64,000 nucleotides of DNA, from the NCBI GenBank assembly GCA_921293015.1, contig OV121082.1, positions 51,108,971 to 51,172,970 on the forward strand. The letters run 5' to 3'. The position numbers were made by a program, and so were the translations under genes. This stretch comes from Phorcus lineatus. Its lineage: Eukaryota; Mollusca; Gastropoda; Trochida; Trochidae. The notes beneath the pieces were generated by a model. It had not been told where the DNA came from. It saw nothing but the letters and a program-made list of their open reading frames with translations, and searched no databases. This document shows positions 12,614 to 24,321 of the stretch, one piece after another (the stretch's first letter is position 1; each line of letters starts with the position of its first letter).

Positions 12614-13339
12614 ATACAAATTGATCACATATAATCCAATTCGCATGGACTTTGAAGCAATACGCTTACCGGTATACCTATTGAGCTAAAACAAAATCAA
12701 ATCGGTTGGCATGAAAACTTTTTGAATTACAAGTCATGGCCCTAACCTCGTTTATATAAATTTGTAATTTTGCAGCATTACGTTACGACGATTTCAGCAA
12801 AATTGTGACTCATTTTAATGAGATTTTGTTACAGCCCTCTCATGATTTAGGCATGTTTGACGAAACAGAAGGAAAACGTCATCGGACTAATATACCCTTT
12901 ATCCCAGTTTATAATTGTGATATTAAATTTGTCACGAACGGTAACCATTCTGAATCATTTTCATGACATTGCAGCACTTCAATGAAATATCAATATTAAT
13001 TTCAATATTTTTCGATGTTAACCTTATGCCTTTTGAAAATGTCAATTAAATGAATATGCCGAAATCGAGCGTTGATTTTATCACAGATTCAATTAATCCT
13101 AAAAACTAGATATGAAGGACAACGATTTTCTAGAAAAAGCCAAAATATGTCTACATACACATGCAGGCTACATCATTAACTTAAGTTATCCAAAACAAGT
13201 AAAAGTTAACAGTCTATTGAGACATATAATGCAATGAGACAGATCCCTCGTGAATGGTTTGAGTTACATTCTAGAAGTTGGTAACATAAAGAAGACCGCA
13301 TACCTTCAAGCTGTTCCCGTGTGGGACCGCGGGATGGGT
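12614..13339. other. Intergenic, downstream of the secreted-protein gene
   Basis: AT-rich, with no ORF or repeat recognised. It includes the 3' flank of the minus-strand gene ending at 13340. A consensus-like donor (AAG|GTATGC on the minus strand, about 13.30 kb) lies just past the stop, so a 3'-UTR intron is possible. Confidence 0.35.
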
Positions 13340-14038
13340 CTAGCAGTAGTCGCCTTCACAGCCAGAGGTGGAGGAGAAAATGTCGTCTTCAGTGGTACCG
13401 AAGGTCTGGGTGGCACCTGTGGTGGACTCCCCACCTGTGGTGGACTGCTCTCCTGTGGTGGACTCCTCAGCTGCACTGGTGGAGCTGCTCCCCTCGGTTG
13501 TGGTGCTCTCTGTCGTAGAGACATCGGGGCAACTCAAGTCGCCATTCTCTGGAGCATCAAACTGGAGCACGATGTTGTCTATCTCGGCGCCGTAACCGTC
13601 GTCCGTGTTGGAGTTTTCTGCTGACAGGGCGACGGTGATGACGTGTTTACCTGGCGAGAGTTGGACAGCTTCACCGACCGGCTCGGACTGATTAATGATG
13701 TTCCAGTTAAAGCCTTTGCCGGGGTTTTCTTCGGTAGCCACGGTACCCAAGACGTTGCCGTCCAACTCGAAGGTGAACACATCGGCGCTACCGTCGTTGG
13801 AGAAGTTCACTTGCTGCAGCTGGAAGGTATCTTCAAAGTCGACACAAAAAGTGATGCTCAAGGTTTCGCCATTTTGCATAAGGAGGTTAAATTGGTTACC
13901 AGCATTTGATCTGGGAATTTTTCTGATTTCATCAAAGCCGACGGCAGGGTCGTCGGCCTCCAAAGTAATCTCGGCTGCAAAGCAGATAGCGAGAGTTGAA
14001 GCGAGGAGCAAGACACCGAAGAGAGTAGAGCAGGCCAT
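13340..14038 (-). CDS. Secreted carbohydrate-binding-like protein with mucin-like tail
   Basis: Intronless gene of 232 codons from the chosen start. A longer reading from 14071 adds 11 residues, but that ATG lies only about 6 bases past a TATA box, too close to be in the mRNA. The 14038 ATG has a good start context (GTC-ATG-G) and opens directly into a classical signal peptide (MACSTLFGVLLLASTLAICFA). The mature N-terminal part (roughly 22-150) is predicted beta-rich, with motifs such as ITLEADDP, SITFCVDF and GYGAEIDNIVLQF, resembling the beta-sandwich of CBM6/CBM35-type carbohydrate-binding modules; this family call is inference. The C-terminal 50-60 residues are almost entirely Ser, Thr, Gly and Glu (repeats of ESTTG), likely O-glycosylated, and end with a Cys pair (GCEGDYC). 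Likely an extracellular or mucus-associated lectin-like protein. Confidence 0.8.
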   Translation of the reverse strand: MACSTLFGVLLLASTLAICFAAEITLEADDPAVGFDEIRKIPRSNAGNQFNLLMQNGETLSITFCVDFEDTFQLQQVNFSNDGSADVFTFELDGNVLGTVATEENPGKGFNWNIINQSEPVGEAVQLSPGKHVITVALSAENSNTDDGYGAEIDNIVLQFDAPENGDLSCPDVSTTESTTTEGSSSTSAAEESTTGEQSTTGGESTTGATQTFGTTEDDIFSSTSGCEGDYC

Positions 14039-14076
14039 GACGACTGTTGTGTGGACGTTCAACGACCACATCGCAC

Positions 14077-14084
14077 TTATATAG
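14077..14084 (-). promoter_or_regulatory. TATA box of the secreted-protein gene
   Basis: On the minus strand the sequence reads GCTATATAAG. Transcription would be expected to begin about 25-30 bases downstream (about 14047-14055), leaving a very short 5' leader before the ATG at 14038 and excluding the ATG at 14071. A strong TATA in a compact intronless gene fits an inducible or tissue-abundant product. Confidence 0.7.
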
Positions 14085-14089
14085 CAGCG

Positions 14090-16559
14090 CCTGGCTGTGT
14101 AAAGTCACCCCTCCCTGAAGTAAATCTGCACGGCTACTTGGACGTTTTACATTCTTAGGTCAGTATATACATTACGTATGTACGGTCCCAACAAAAAAAA
14201 CAACTTTAAAGAATTACTTTGGGACGTGAATGCAAAAGCATGAGAATATTAGTTAATCAGCCCAAGTTTGAAAAACTTGTTATGTTGACAAAGTCAACAG
14301 TTAGTAGAGATTAGCCCTGAATTCAAATTAATTGCAAATTGAATTTTCTCTGTTAGAATTTTAATCAGACACCATGTTGACACAACTCCTGAGAACATGG
14401 ACGCTGCATAATTAGTAGGGCAATGAGATGGCGTCCCATCATCACCTCTAGACGACTTATTGGTTACATATCCTAATGTTCACTTCCGCTTGATTCATAG
14501 CATTGAAATAAACGCATTTATCCCTTTTCCAGAACCTAACGAACAAGAAACATCGGGTTTCTTTGTCTCAACAGATTAGCGCTGGGATAAAAGTTATTGA
14601 TGCGACTGTTTCGCATTAATAACTTTTACTTGAAACTTTCTTCTGCTTGTCAGAAGCATGCTTTTAACTTACGTCCGTCTCATAACTTCATGTTCACACA
14701 ACGTATACAGTGATTTGACCTCAGATTTTGAATCGTCACAAAGATGAAACATTCCTTTCGCTGCAGTATGTTTGCTAGAGTAAGTCCTCTGAGGATAAAG
14801 TTTTACAGCAACCTACATAAACGTTAGACGTTAAGACACCCAAATACGATTTGGCATTGAACTCAATAACTTAGATGGATAGTTCTATATTACGTACATC
14901 AGAAAACCAAATATAAAACTGATGACTTTAATTCATTTAGATTGCTTCTAAGTAAATAAAAATTCAAAAATCAAAAAGAATTGGAATACTTTCCTTCGTT
15001 AAAATTTTGACATATCGCTCTAAGCAAAGAGATGAAAATTTCAATTTTTTTTTGATAATAGCTTCTTCATCTGATAAAATGGAATTAACATACTTATACT
15101 GGACATGAGTAATTTGGGATATATGAAAACTCTACAATCTTTAATAACGAAATCTTTTAACCACGTGATGAAATGTAAATGATAAAATTGACACCCCTAA
15201 CCTATTTGTCCAGTATATAATCCAGATACATTTAGCCTCAAACAGAAGGGACACGAATAAGCAGTGTATACCTAATGGAGACTGCCAAATATCAGATCTA
15301 TTTGACCAAGTGTAATGGACAAAGTTAATAAGTGGCAAAGCCAATATAAAATGTCAACTTTACAGTCACAACATGAATTAAACCTGGTTTTCGGTAAACG
15401 CCAATAAGTTTTCTACGTATCAGATAAAATAGGCTAGATTACTGTCAGGTTAGCAAAGCAAGTTTCATTTGTTCACATTCATGTATGATTCATATTTCAA
15501 CGGGTTCTTTTTAATCAGTAGTGAACATTATTTGAAACATTCGTGTGAAAACTTGCGACAACATTCACACAATATTCCAACATATGGATCAATAACATGG
15601 ACATAAAAAAAAAGCTTATAGGGGATGTTTAGAATATTTCGTTTCGAATCAACAGTCTTTTTTTTATACCGCATAAGTTCAATTGCTTACGATGGTTTTC
15701 GTTTTGGGTAGTACAAACAAATATTCCAAATAGATTTACTCCTTAGCTTCATCTCGTATATTTTGTGCAGGATCGACACTTTTCACCCTCTTGAATTGAA
15801 AAGAGCGAAAAGTTGGGGCGGGCATTCAGGCATACACGAACTAAATAGGGCAATAACGACACTTAACACGTGCCAAACAAACTCTTCCTACGTTTTACCA
15901 ACATTTTAAATTTTAAGTTTCCTTTCAAATTCGTTCAAATCTATATGTGGAAACACCATGTATTAATAGCCCCACGTAGAGGCAAGGACGTCAACTTACG
16001 TCCCTGGTTGAAGCTAATGCGAAAGAGACGACACAAAAAGATATTCAGGACTTTAGAGGGCCACGGCAAGGTGAATAATTCCCCTTTTAGGCTTATTGAA
16101 CCTGTTTCGTTCACAATCTTTTAGAAATTGACAATTTTATTGCCAGAATCCATGAGGTTAACTTTAAATAATGTGTTCAGGATGCCCTTGTGAGATGAAC
16201 GAATTGACAATAGTTTTTGTTTGAACATATTTCTAAACTTATTGAACGAAACGAAATCAGTGGCAAGAGATCGCGGAGTATTATTGTACACCTTCCATTG
16301 ACACAATATTTGTAAACGAAGAAGTAATCAAATAATACCAACTCGTTAACGTAAGATGGTACATAAGATAATGATGATGAGGCTAGTGTCATAAAAAATC
16401 AAACGATTAAAAAGCACAGAAGAATCAGGTAATTTGAATGGATTGGAGGCTTGAAACAAAGAGTGGTAGGACAGCCTTAATCTATCACATTCATCAGAAA
16501 CTATACAATATAAACTTGGTTTTAAAAAAATGTAGGCGACAATGTCATTATAAGCGCTT
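14090..16559. other. Intergenic, no supported feature
   Basis: AT-rich sequence with only short unrelated open frames (up to 84 codons). No exon, RNA gene or named repeat was recognised. Confidence 0.45.
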
Positions 16560-17145
16560 TAAACCGTGGCAAAACTAATCGAATTAGTGCAAGATGCAAT
16601 GCTGGAGGTTTTCAAAAACAAGCGATGGTCGTCTTCATTGTCTGCATGAAGTAAAAACTCCGCCCAGTTGTGATCTGACCACAAATTTGGCCAACGTTTC
16701 CGCTAAAACTTTACGTAGGCGAATGGTGGAAAGCAGTTACGCCGCGAGACGACCATAATCCCGTTTACTCCTATTCATCGTGGTACACGTCTGTTTCAGC
16801 TGCTGACCATGACAATTATACTGGCCCTGATGAGGTTCATCATGTCTCTACTTCACTGATGAATTTGCAAGAGCTGGAAGACATTGCTGGACATGGTTTA
16901 GTAATGATGCTTTTTTTTTTTGGCTCGCACGCCAGATCTTTATATGCAAAATCTCGTATGGAATCACAAAGCTCCAAGAAGTATTGTTAGCGGACATTGT
17001 GTTTGAACCTTGTGGTTGAACCTTGTGGTTGAACCAAACAGCAACAAAAGATCGGAAAATTCATGAGGAATGGAACCGCAGAAGATTCAGAGCCTCATTA
17101 ACCAGCATGGGAAACTGAAGTACTCGCTTCAGACTCGTGGAAACA
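16560..17145 (+). pseudogene. Decayed Tc1-like transposase
   Basis: Plus-strand fragments across frames match the Tc1 transposase order: DLTTNLANVSAKTLRRRMVE followed by SSYAARRP (about 16.67-16.75 kb), a degraded catalytic region with TDEFARAG, a worn LARTPDLYMQNLVW block corresponding to the usual SPDLNPIENLW, and the C-terminal EEWNRRRFRASLTSMGN (about 17.07-17.12 kb). Stops and frameshifts lie between the blocks, and a T11 run interrupts it near 16.91 kb. Clear inverted termini were not found. Long inactive. Confidence 0.8.
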
Positions 17146-20100
17146 TAAATGAAACGATTTGGGGCATATTTTTGATTTTGGTAAATGTGAAAGTTTCATT
17201 GCTAAATATTCATTGTCAACCATTCTACCCAACTTTTATATCCGATAGTATCTTGAAAATATTGGAGAAAGATTAGCTTTCAGGAGAACAGTTCGTTTCT
17301 TTTCAAAAGTAAAACTGTATAGTTTGTTAATGATGCAAGATAAAGTATGTAAATGAAATGTAATTTCAATACAATCATGGAAATGCTTCATTTCAGGTAA
17401 AGTAGTTGCAATATCTTATGAATGAATGACTGTCTTTATTTACTCAATATTTCAATCCGATCATTGTACTAACATAAATTTATATTAGATAATAACAACA
17501 TGTTCACAGGGAAGAAAGTATACAATGCAAAGGCCAAAAATATTATAAATATAACTGAATGGGGAGAGCAGGGAATACGGGTATTTACTGAAGAGAACTA
17601 TCATATATCTTCATGACATTTCGTCTACAGCATTTGGTCAGTTACGAGTAATTCACTTCGAGAAAAAAGAGACAGCATTTCATAATCAGTCAGTAATTCA
17701 ATTTGTACATACACTTCAACATCGAAAAGATCAAGAATTTTGGAAACAGAAATGATTTCTGTTGTACGTATAGTGTTCACATTGTGATGTAATATGGCAG
17801 TCATAATCGTGTCTTTTTAAAAGTTAACAATATCTTGAAATTTTTGTTATTGACTTGATTTGTACACAAAATGATAACATATCCGTCTCGTAGATATGTA
17901 TCGGTGCGAGTGAGGCGGCATTTGAACATATCCTCACACTGACTTGAGTAGCCCATCTTAAATCATCAGTTTCACAAATACAACTGACAACTATTTTACG
18001 CCATGCAGATTTACATGATACCAGAAATACACGCAATAACTAACAACTTTCCTTGCTGATGGATACATAAGTGTTTTTCATGTAATTTATTTGTAAAACG
18101 TTTTTTTCAAAATTACGTTTATATGATTTATTCACAAATCCTAGTTATTTATAAAATATAAAACACTAAAACCCATCTGATTTCTCTTTCCTACAGTTCT
18201 ATAAAGGCTCAATAACATGTCATTGACAAGTTATTTACACGTACTTTTTCAAGTTTTGTTTTACCTGTTTCTTCAAGTGTAGTCCTACAACTGCATGTGT
18301 CTCGTACAATTTGGTAGATTTTAAGATGTTTTTGTTCCACACAAACAGGTTTTTCACATCCTAAACAACGATATCAAGAGTACAAAATATAAAAATATGA
18401 GGGATAAATGTAAATTTAGATATTATAAACATTGATCTATTCTATCTATTGAAACAATGATGAAGAAAAAAAGAAACCTAAAAAATTCCCAAATCCCTAA
18501 CTTACGTTGTCCTCTAAACGTCACACAATTAGGTATAAAAACTCGCCTTTTATTTGTACAGGGTTGTTCGACTATTGCTCGCTAATTTCATCATTTTCGT
18601 ACGTTATTGACTTTACCAAGCCGTGAGAATTCAGAGGAACACGTTAGGTTTTGGGTACTTTCACAAGCCTTAGTTTACACTTATAAGCAGGTTAAAATGT
18701 TTCTTTTTAACATTGAATAAACATAGCATATTTGTGGAAGGAGAAAAACCTTCACTCGAACGTTTGATAAGGCAATAGACATATGTGCATGCAAAAAGCC
18801 AATTGGTTAGCATCGAGCGCTGGAGCATGTCTAACTACGACGAGTTCTGAGTATCCGAACCACGGGAGTGTAGGTCGGAATGTAATGATGTACGCCTTAG
18901 CACTGCTGCACGAAAATTGTGTTGAAATCCGCATTAGTTGTCACATTTGACCAGCCATGGACGGAAGTATTTACTGGAGCCTGTGTTCCATGTCTGACAA
19001 CACATTCTGATGAGTCCCTCGACGTCATGAACACTGGCTTGTCAACAAACGTTACCACTGCGGTCATGACGAGTCAATAGCGGCGTAACGTCAACTTGTA
19101 GTTTGAACAGCGGAAACATCCCATGCATGGGAAACATGCTTGCGTGGGCATTGTAATGAGAGTACTAGGTCGGGCTTCATGAGACGGATATCGGTCATTT
19201 TCGAACTTCAAATTTAAAAAACCCAACAAAATCATATACATATGTTGGGTTGGGTGCCATGGTATACGCTATATACAGCTAGTTGGTCAAAATGGAGCTT
19301 TCTGAATGTAACATATCCGTTGATGAAACTGAAATGAATGCTAATATTGAGGGAAAATTTACGACCAACTTCTTCATTATAGATAGATACATGCTTTTTG
19401 TACAATAGACAATTCATAGATATCGTGCATTATTTTGAAGCTTTGAATTTGAGAATATCCTTTACAGGTTTATGAACAGCTTTCAAAAACGATAAAAGAA
19501 GAAAGAACGTTGGAAAAGGTGTACGATTGCGGATGTAATGTAAGTACTTTTTGAGTAGAAAGATGGTTTCAGTAATCAGTAAATCAATAACGAGTTTAGG
19601 TCAGTAACAACGTTACTACACGTAGCTGGGTTTACAAGAATAGTTATGCTATTTCGAAAGTATTGTTTGATAATCAAAAGCCGAGGGGGAAAAGTAGTAT
19701 AAAGAGGACTGCAACCTAGGTGATTAGATCTACACTTGTTATACTTATGGTTGTAACCTGTTTGATACTTCTTGACTAGTAAAAACAAGTTTATTTGCTA
19801 GACGTTCCCTTACAATTTGTGGTACACCGTCAAGCTTCAAGCTCATTTCTCACATCGAGAATGATTGTCGAATTCTGCGACCTATGTATAACATACATAG
19901 ACGAAGGAACTTAGGTGCGGGTGGCGATTTGGCAGGACAGAAGGGCCAAAACAGATACCATAACGCAAAACTCCAAATCCGTTCCACAATTGACAAATCT
20001 TGCCCCTTGATGCATACAAAATTGGCAAAATGTTCGTAGACCATAGCGTCTCTGATCTGATCGCGATTGTAAAAAGGATTGTCTGGTAATATTCTGGTCA

Positions 20101-20526
20101 ATCGCATACGAAACATTTCCTGCGGGCTGACGACATTGAGCCATTCAACACATTCAATACCCTTCGTAGTTTTGGCTTCTTGTACAATTACGTTGTTATG
20201 ATGAAAGGTCGGTTTGGATTAGCATGAATAAATGTCATAATTGTCATTGACATCATTAATGAAATTTCGACAATGATTACATTGATTCATGAACAACTTT
20301 ACTTGTAGGTAAAGTCAGTCTCAATATTCGTAACTGTAATTTCACATAATCATATGATGCTAATATATGTTAGCTTTTGTTTGAATGGGATTTTATTTTT
20401 CAGCCTGAGTGGCCCTTTCCAAAGGGGTGAGAATGAATTATTTGGTTGAATAAAGGATGGCTATGAAGAGAAGAGTGGATGGAATGAGGAATATAGGGAT
20501 GTGGACATGAGTGGGTGAGTGTTTAC
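17146..20526. other. Intergenic, no supported gene
   Basis: AT-rich with short open frames only. The one stretch with a protein-like look (about 19.85-20.22 kb, minus strand) is listed separately. Confidence 0.4.
19848..20224 (-). other. Possible unrecognised coding fragment
   Basis: The minus-strand frame is open for over 110 codons from about 20.22 kb to 19.85 kb, with mixed hydrophobic and charged composition (ECVEWLNVVSPQEMFRMRL, then FYNRDQIRDAMVYEHF and a Trp/Phe-rich segment). It is less AT-skewed than random open frames nearby. I do not recognise the family. It has no clear start and could be a lone exon, a gene relic or chance. Confidence 0.25.
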
Positions 20527-20690
20527 AGATATCCATATATGTACGCATGTAGGTATGCATACTTGAATGCTTGTCTATGAATGTAGGTAGGTATGTATGT
20601 TTGTGAGTATGCATGTGTGAATGAATGAATAAATGTATAAATGGATGAATGTATGTATATTTGTAAGGGTAAAGTAGTATGCACCTCTGT
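20527..20690. repeat. Degenerate tetranucleotide microsatellite
   Basis: Imperfect GTAG/GTAT/GAAT repeats (runs such as GTAGGTAGGTATGTATG and GAATGAATGAATAAATG). It produces overlapping long but meaningless frames on the minus strand. Confidence 0.8.
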
Positions 20691-21357
20691 ATATATGTAG
20701 GCTGATCTGTCATAGTGTAGTAACGATTCATCGATAGTATTAACTTTTGCATCCTCTACTTTGCGACACGAGTGCATTTCCAGACAACATATCAGGATGT
20801 CCTTATCATGAGGGTCCATGATAAATCAATGTATCGCCATGACAATACATTCCGATACTATTAACATATTTTGTTTGCAAAATAAAAGGTATACAAGCTA
20901 AAAAAAAAATTAATCAGATTTTAGAGATTGCAGTGATTCGGCAAACAGAAAATATATAATATGTTATATATTATTTTATTTCACACTCTCTGATTTTGTG
21001 ATTTTCATTCATGTCATTTTTTGGCAGGTTTGTGGCTCAAACATTACATTATTTTTTCATGTCCCATGTAGTCTATTTTCATAAACTGTAGAGAATCGGG
21101 GTACGTATTGTATCGTGATGATAAACGTCTAGCCGGTTCGTTGGCAATACTTCCATGATATATCGTCTCGTCTAATAAGACTATACCTCATCACGGCAGT
21201 AAGGCCACGATACACAGGTCTAGTCTGCAAGAATCAAGGTGTGTCGGTACGATCACGATCACGTGTGTATGCAAGAGGGAAGGAGGTGTATGTCTTTGCA
21301 CTTGTAAGTCTGTAGATAAGTATGAAAGCATATAGTATGTTTGGCCCTTAGGGACCT

Positions 21358-21474
21358 GGAGTCCGTTGAACAAAGCAACTTAACACTAAGGTTAAACTTA
21401 GTGCCATCCTTTAACATTGCACTAAGGCTACCTTAGTGACTTAAGGTAACCTTAGTGTTTTGTGCAACGGCCCA
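21358..21474. mobile_element. Small foldback MITE
   Basis: About 115 bp with imperfect inverted arms: left CGTTGAACAAAGCAACTTAA and CACTAAGGTTAA, right TTAAGGTAACCTTAGTG and TTTTGTGCAACGG. The repeated CTAAGGT/ACCTTAG motifs give several alternative hairpins. A half copy lies at 26737. Confidence 0.7.
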
Positions 21475-22064
21475 CAAGTGTAGCTTTTGTTTCCATAACG
21501 TAAAATGGAATTCTGAAGATTGGATCCCGTCTCTTTTAAACATATTATACGACACCATCCTTTCAGGTTACAGCAATTTCGTTGACAGATCCATTTCAAA
21601 TGAGCTTGCACAGTGGTGTTGGAATCAACAAGGACTCTTGATACTTTCACACCATTGTTCCTAGTATTGTCTAACCAACCACATGTTGTCATTAATGACA
21701 AGGTTGATTTGCTGAATCAAAGATATATGTTAATCTTACCCAGAAGAAAACGGTCTGGCAGTTGATCAAAGAAAGTTAAGGATAACCTAAATTTTCAGTA
21801 ATTAAATATTTAAGGGTTCATCATATGATCAAAAGGATATGTAAGTATTGAATATTTGGATGATTCCTGTTTTTAGTTCAGAGCATGCCTGCAGATGGCT
21901 ACCACCACTCTAAAGGAGGTTGGAGCAACTCTAATTTGACATCTTAGCATGGTACATTAAAAATTTCATCCAATTGGTGCTATTTAATGTCTCTTTAATG
22001 TCTAAACAAAGTGAAACACAATGTGAATGATGGTGAGAATGTTATGAAGTCTATAAAGCTCAAG

Positions 22065-22169
22065 GCCTAGATTTTCAAAGCTCTCTTAGCACTAAGATAG
22101 TCACAAGTACCATCAATTAACATTGGCCTACGACTATCTTAGCACTAAGAGAGTTTTGAAAATCTAGGC
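22065..22169. mobile_element. Small foldback MITE with near-perfect arms
   Basis: 105 bp. The left arm begins GCCTAGATTTTCAAAGCTCT and continues CTTAGCACTAAGATAGT; the right arm is its reverse complement ending TTTTGAAAATCTAGGC, with one or two differences. The central loop is about 30 bp. Non-coding; transcripts through it would form a strong hairpin. Confidence 0.8.
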
Positions 22170-24321
22170 ACAGGTATATAAAGCTCAGGCACAGAAGTGG
22201 ATATTCTGTGCATTTTGTTGTTTGTCATTGATGATGCTTGAGTTTAGTGACAATTGCTTAGCTCCAAGACAAAAGTTCTGCCAGTTATACATCATAACAT
22301 AAGATGTTGGTTACATTTTACCGTAACAATGGTCAAGAGACATGTACAGCTGTCCAGCCCATTACCTGCCACAAATCTATCATAATACAACAAACCCTTT
22401 CACTCATGTTGCCAATTCATGTGTCCCAGGATTGTACAAGAATGTTAATTTCATTTGCAGTTAATCAGAGACTGGTCACCAAACTTCTAAACATACCGAG
22501 AACAAGTTTAGTATGATAAGCACACTAGCAATAACACCAGAATGACTACTTTTTTAAACCAATTTTGCAAATAAAACTCAAGACATGTGTCTGCACCCAA
22601 AGTTCTTCTTTGACAGGATTCTTATTATTGTCATATAAGACAACTACTGAATAAACTTTCAGTTCTATTATTTGCTACATTTATGACACCATTTGATATC
22701 ATCATTCTATTCTTGTTCAAATCAAGATACTTAACCTGTTTCACACCTCTGGTAAATATGCTCTTGGATAGAGTAGTCCTGTGACACATTGGGGGACAAC
22801 ATCTGTAACACTAAGCATTAACAATTATTATCTTTCCCTTCCGACCTCCTCTGTAATGGCTTTCAGTTGCGTCAGTTAAAAACTATTCCTAGAAGTACAT
22901 TTGGATTGCTGAATTCATATTTTGAATGGGTATGATATGATGAATAAAGACATGGTAAGCTTACAAAATCAATGTGTTGAGACTTTCATGCACATTTTCT
23001 TGCAATGTTTGACATGTTGGGATCTGACACCAGTGAGACATTGCTTTCAATTTTGGGTGTGAACCTTTGGCATTATGTTTAGAAATAAAACAACACAATA
23101 TAAAAGGTAAAGTTCCTCTGATGCAGTCCACCTACCATAGTTAGTAACTTGCAAACAAACTGTTTTGGTAAATATAAAGGGTGTAGGAACTTGAATATGT
23201 GGATTTAGTTTTAAATCACATGTTTGTGTACATCAATATTCACAATGCATTCCAGTAAATTTCTAACTATTGCATAAACTATAATACTTACTTGAATAAT
23301 TTGTCATCAAAACATTGTGACATACTTGTTGCTGATTTAGATGTTTGTGATGGTACCAAAATAACAATCCTGAAGATTGAAAAATACTAAGATCAAAATT
23401 TAAACTGTTTGAGTTGTTGGATCTTGTTATTCCACCAATATGTAATTTGTGTATATAATGCTGTATCTCAACATATCTCCAATTGCTTGAAAACGGTAGA
23501 AGAAAATATACCCAAACTTCGCTACCAATACAATGAAAAAGTTGATAATCCATAAAAAAATCCTTGTCTTCCAAAATTAAAACGAGCTTTCGCTCGTTTT
23601 ATACTGTATCATTAACTCCTTTAATAAAAATAGTATTAAATGGAAGGTCCTTTAGTATCCTCTATGTATCTGTATCATTTCCTACTTGAGGCTAGCTACC
23701 TATGGGACATCCTTGGTATGTGTGCAATATCTGAATTACACAAAACAAACAATAGAGGGAAGAAAGCTTAATAATGCATTTAATGAATCAACATAGGTAA
23801 ACGACATCAAGAATACATGAAGAATCCATACAACTTGAGTGAAGCTTAAAACATCATCTTCAGGAACATATGTTGTGGATATTTGTTAAAACAAAAAGCT
23901 GACTTCACCTCTTAGATTGGCTTGGAGCTATTGTTTCATTGAATTCATGTACAAACATCATATAAGTTTATGAATAATCAACGATTGGTGTATTTACCCC
24001 TTGGCAGAATAAACAACTTGAATTGTTTAGGTGAGAACTTTAGACTGACACAATTGAAGGCAATAACCGCTGTTTGGAAATGGCCAAATCTCAATGCATT
24101 TAATAAATTCTCATCAGAAATGCAAAAATGTTTTGGAATCAAGAATTGTTAACTTCGAAGCCAGTCCTTATAGGTTTCTGTGAAGGTGAAAGTGAAGATA
24201 ATCAATTTATACTTCACATTTCATTTGCATAATTCTCAAAGTATGCAATATCATTGTCTTTGCAGGGTCTTCAGTGTATTTGTAGGGTCTTAATTGGTGG
24301 AACATTGTTGTATACGCTGAG
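22170..24321. other. 3' flank of PSMD10 and intergenic space
   Basis: No gene is supported. A minus-strand ATTAAA at about 24099-24104 is a possible PSMD10 polyadenylation signal. A short perfect hairpin, AAAACGAGC-TTTC-GCTCGTTTT, lies at about 23579-23602, followed by AATAGTATTAAATGGAAGG, a block that recurs near 46.41 kb and probably marks one more interspersed-repeat end. Confidence 0.35.

Noticed and set aside
13368..14084. Several overlapping plus-strand frames over the secreted-protein gene
   Set aside because: Shadows of the minus-strand coding sequence; low-complexity translations.
20438..20819. Two 98-104 codon minus-strand frames rich in His, Tyr and Thr
   Set aside because: Produced by the degenerate tetranucleotide microsatellite.
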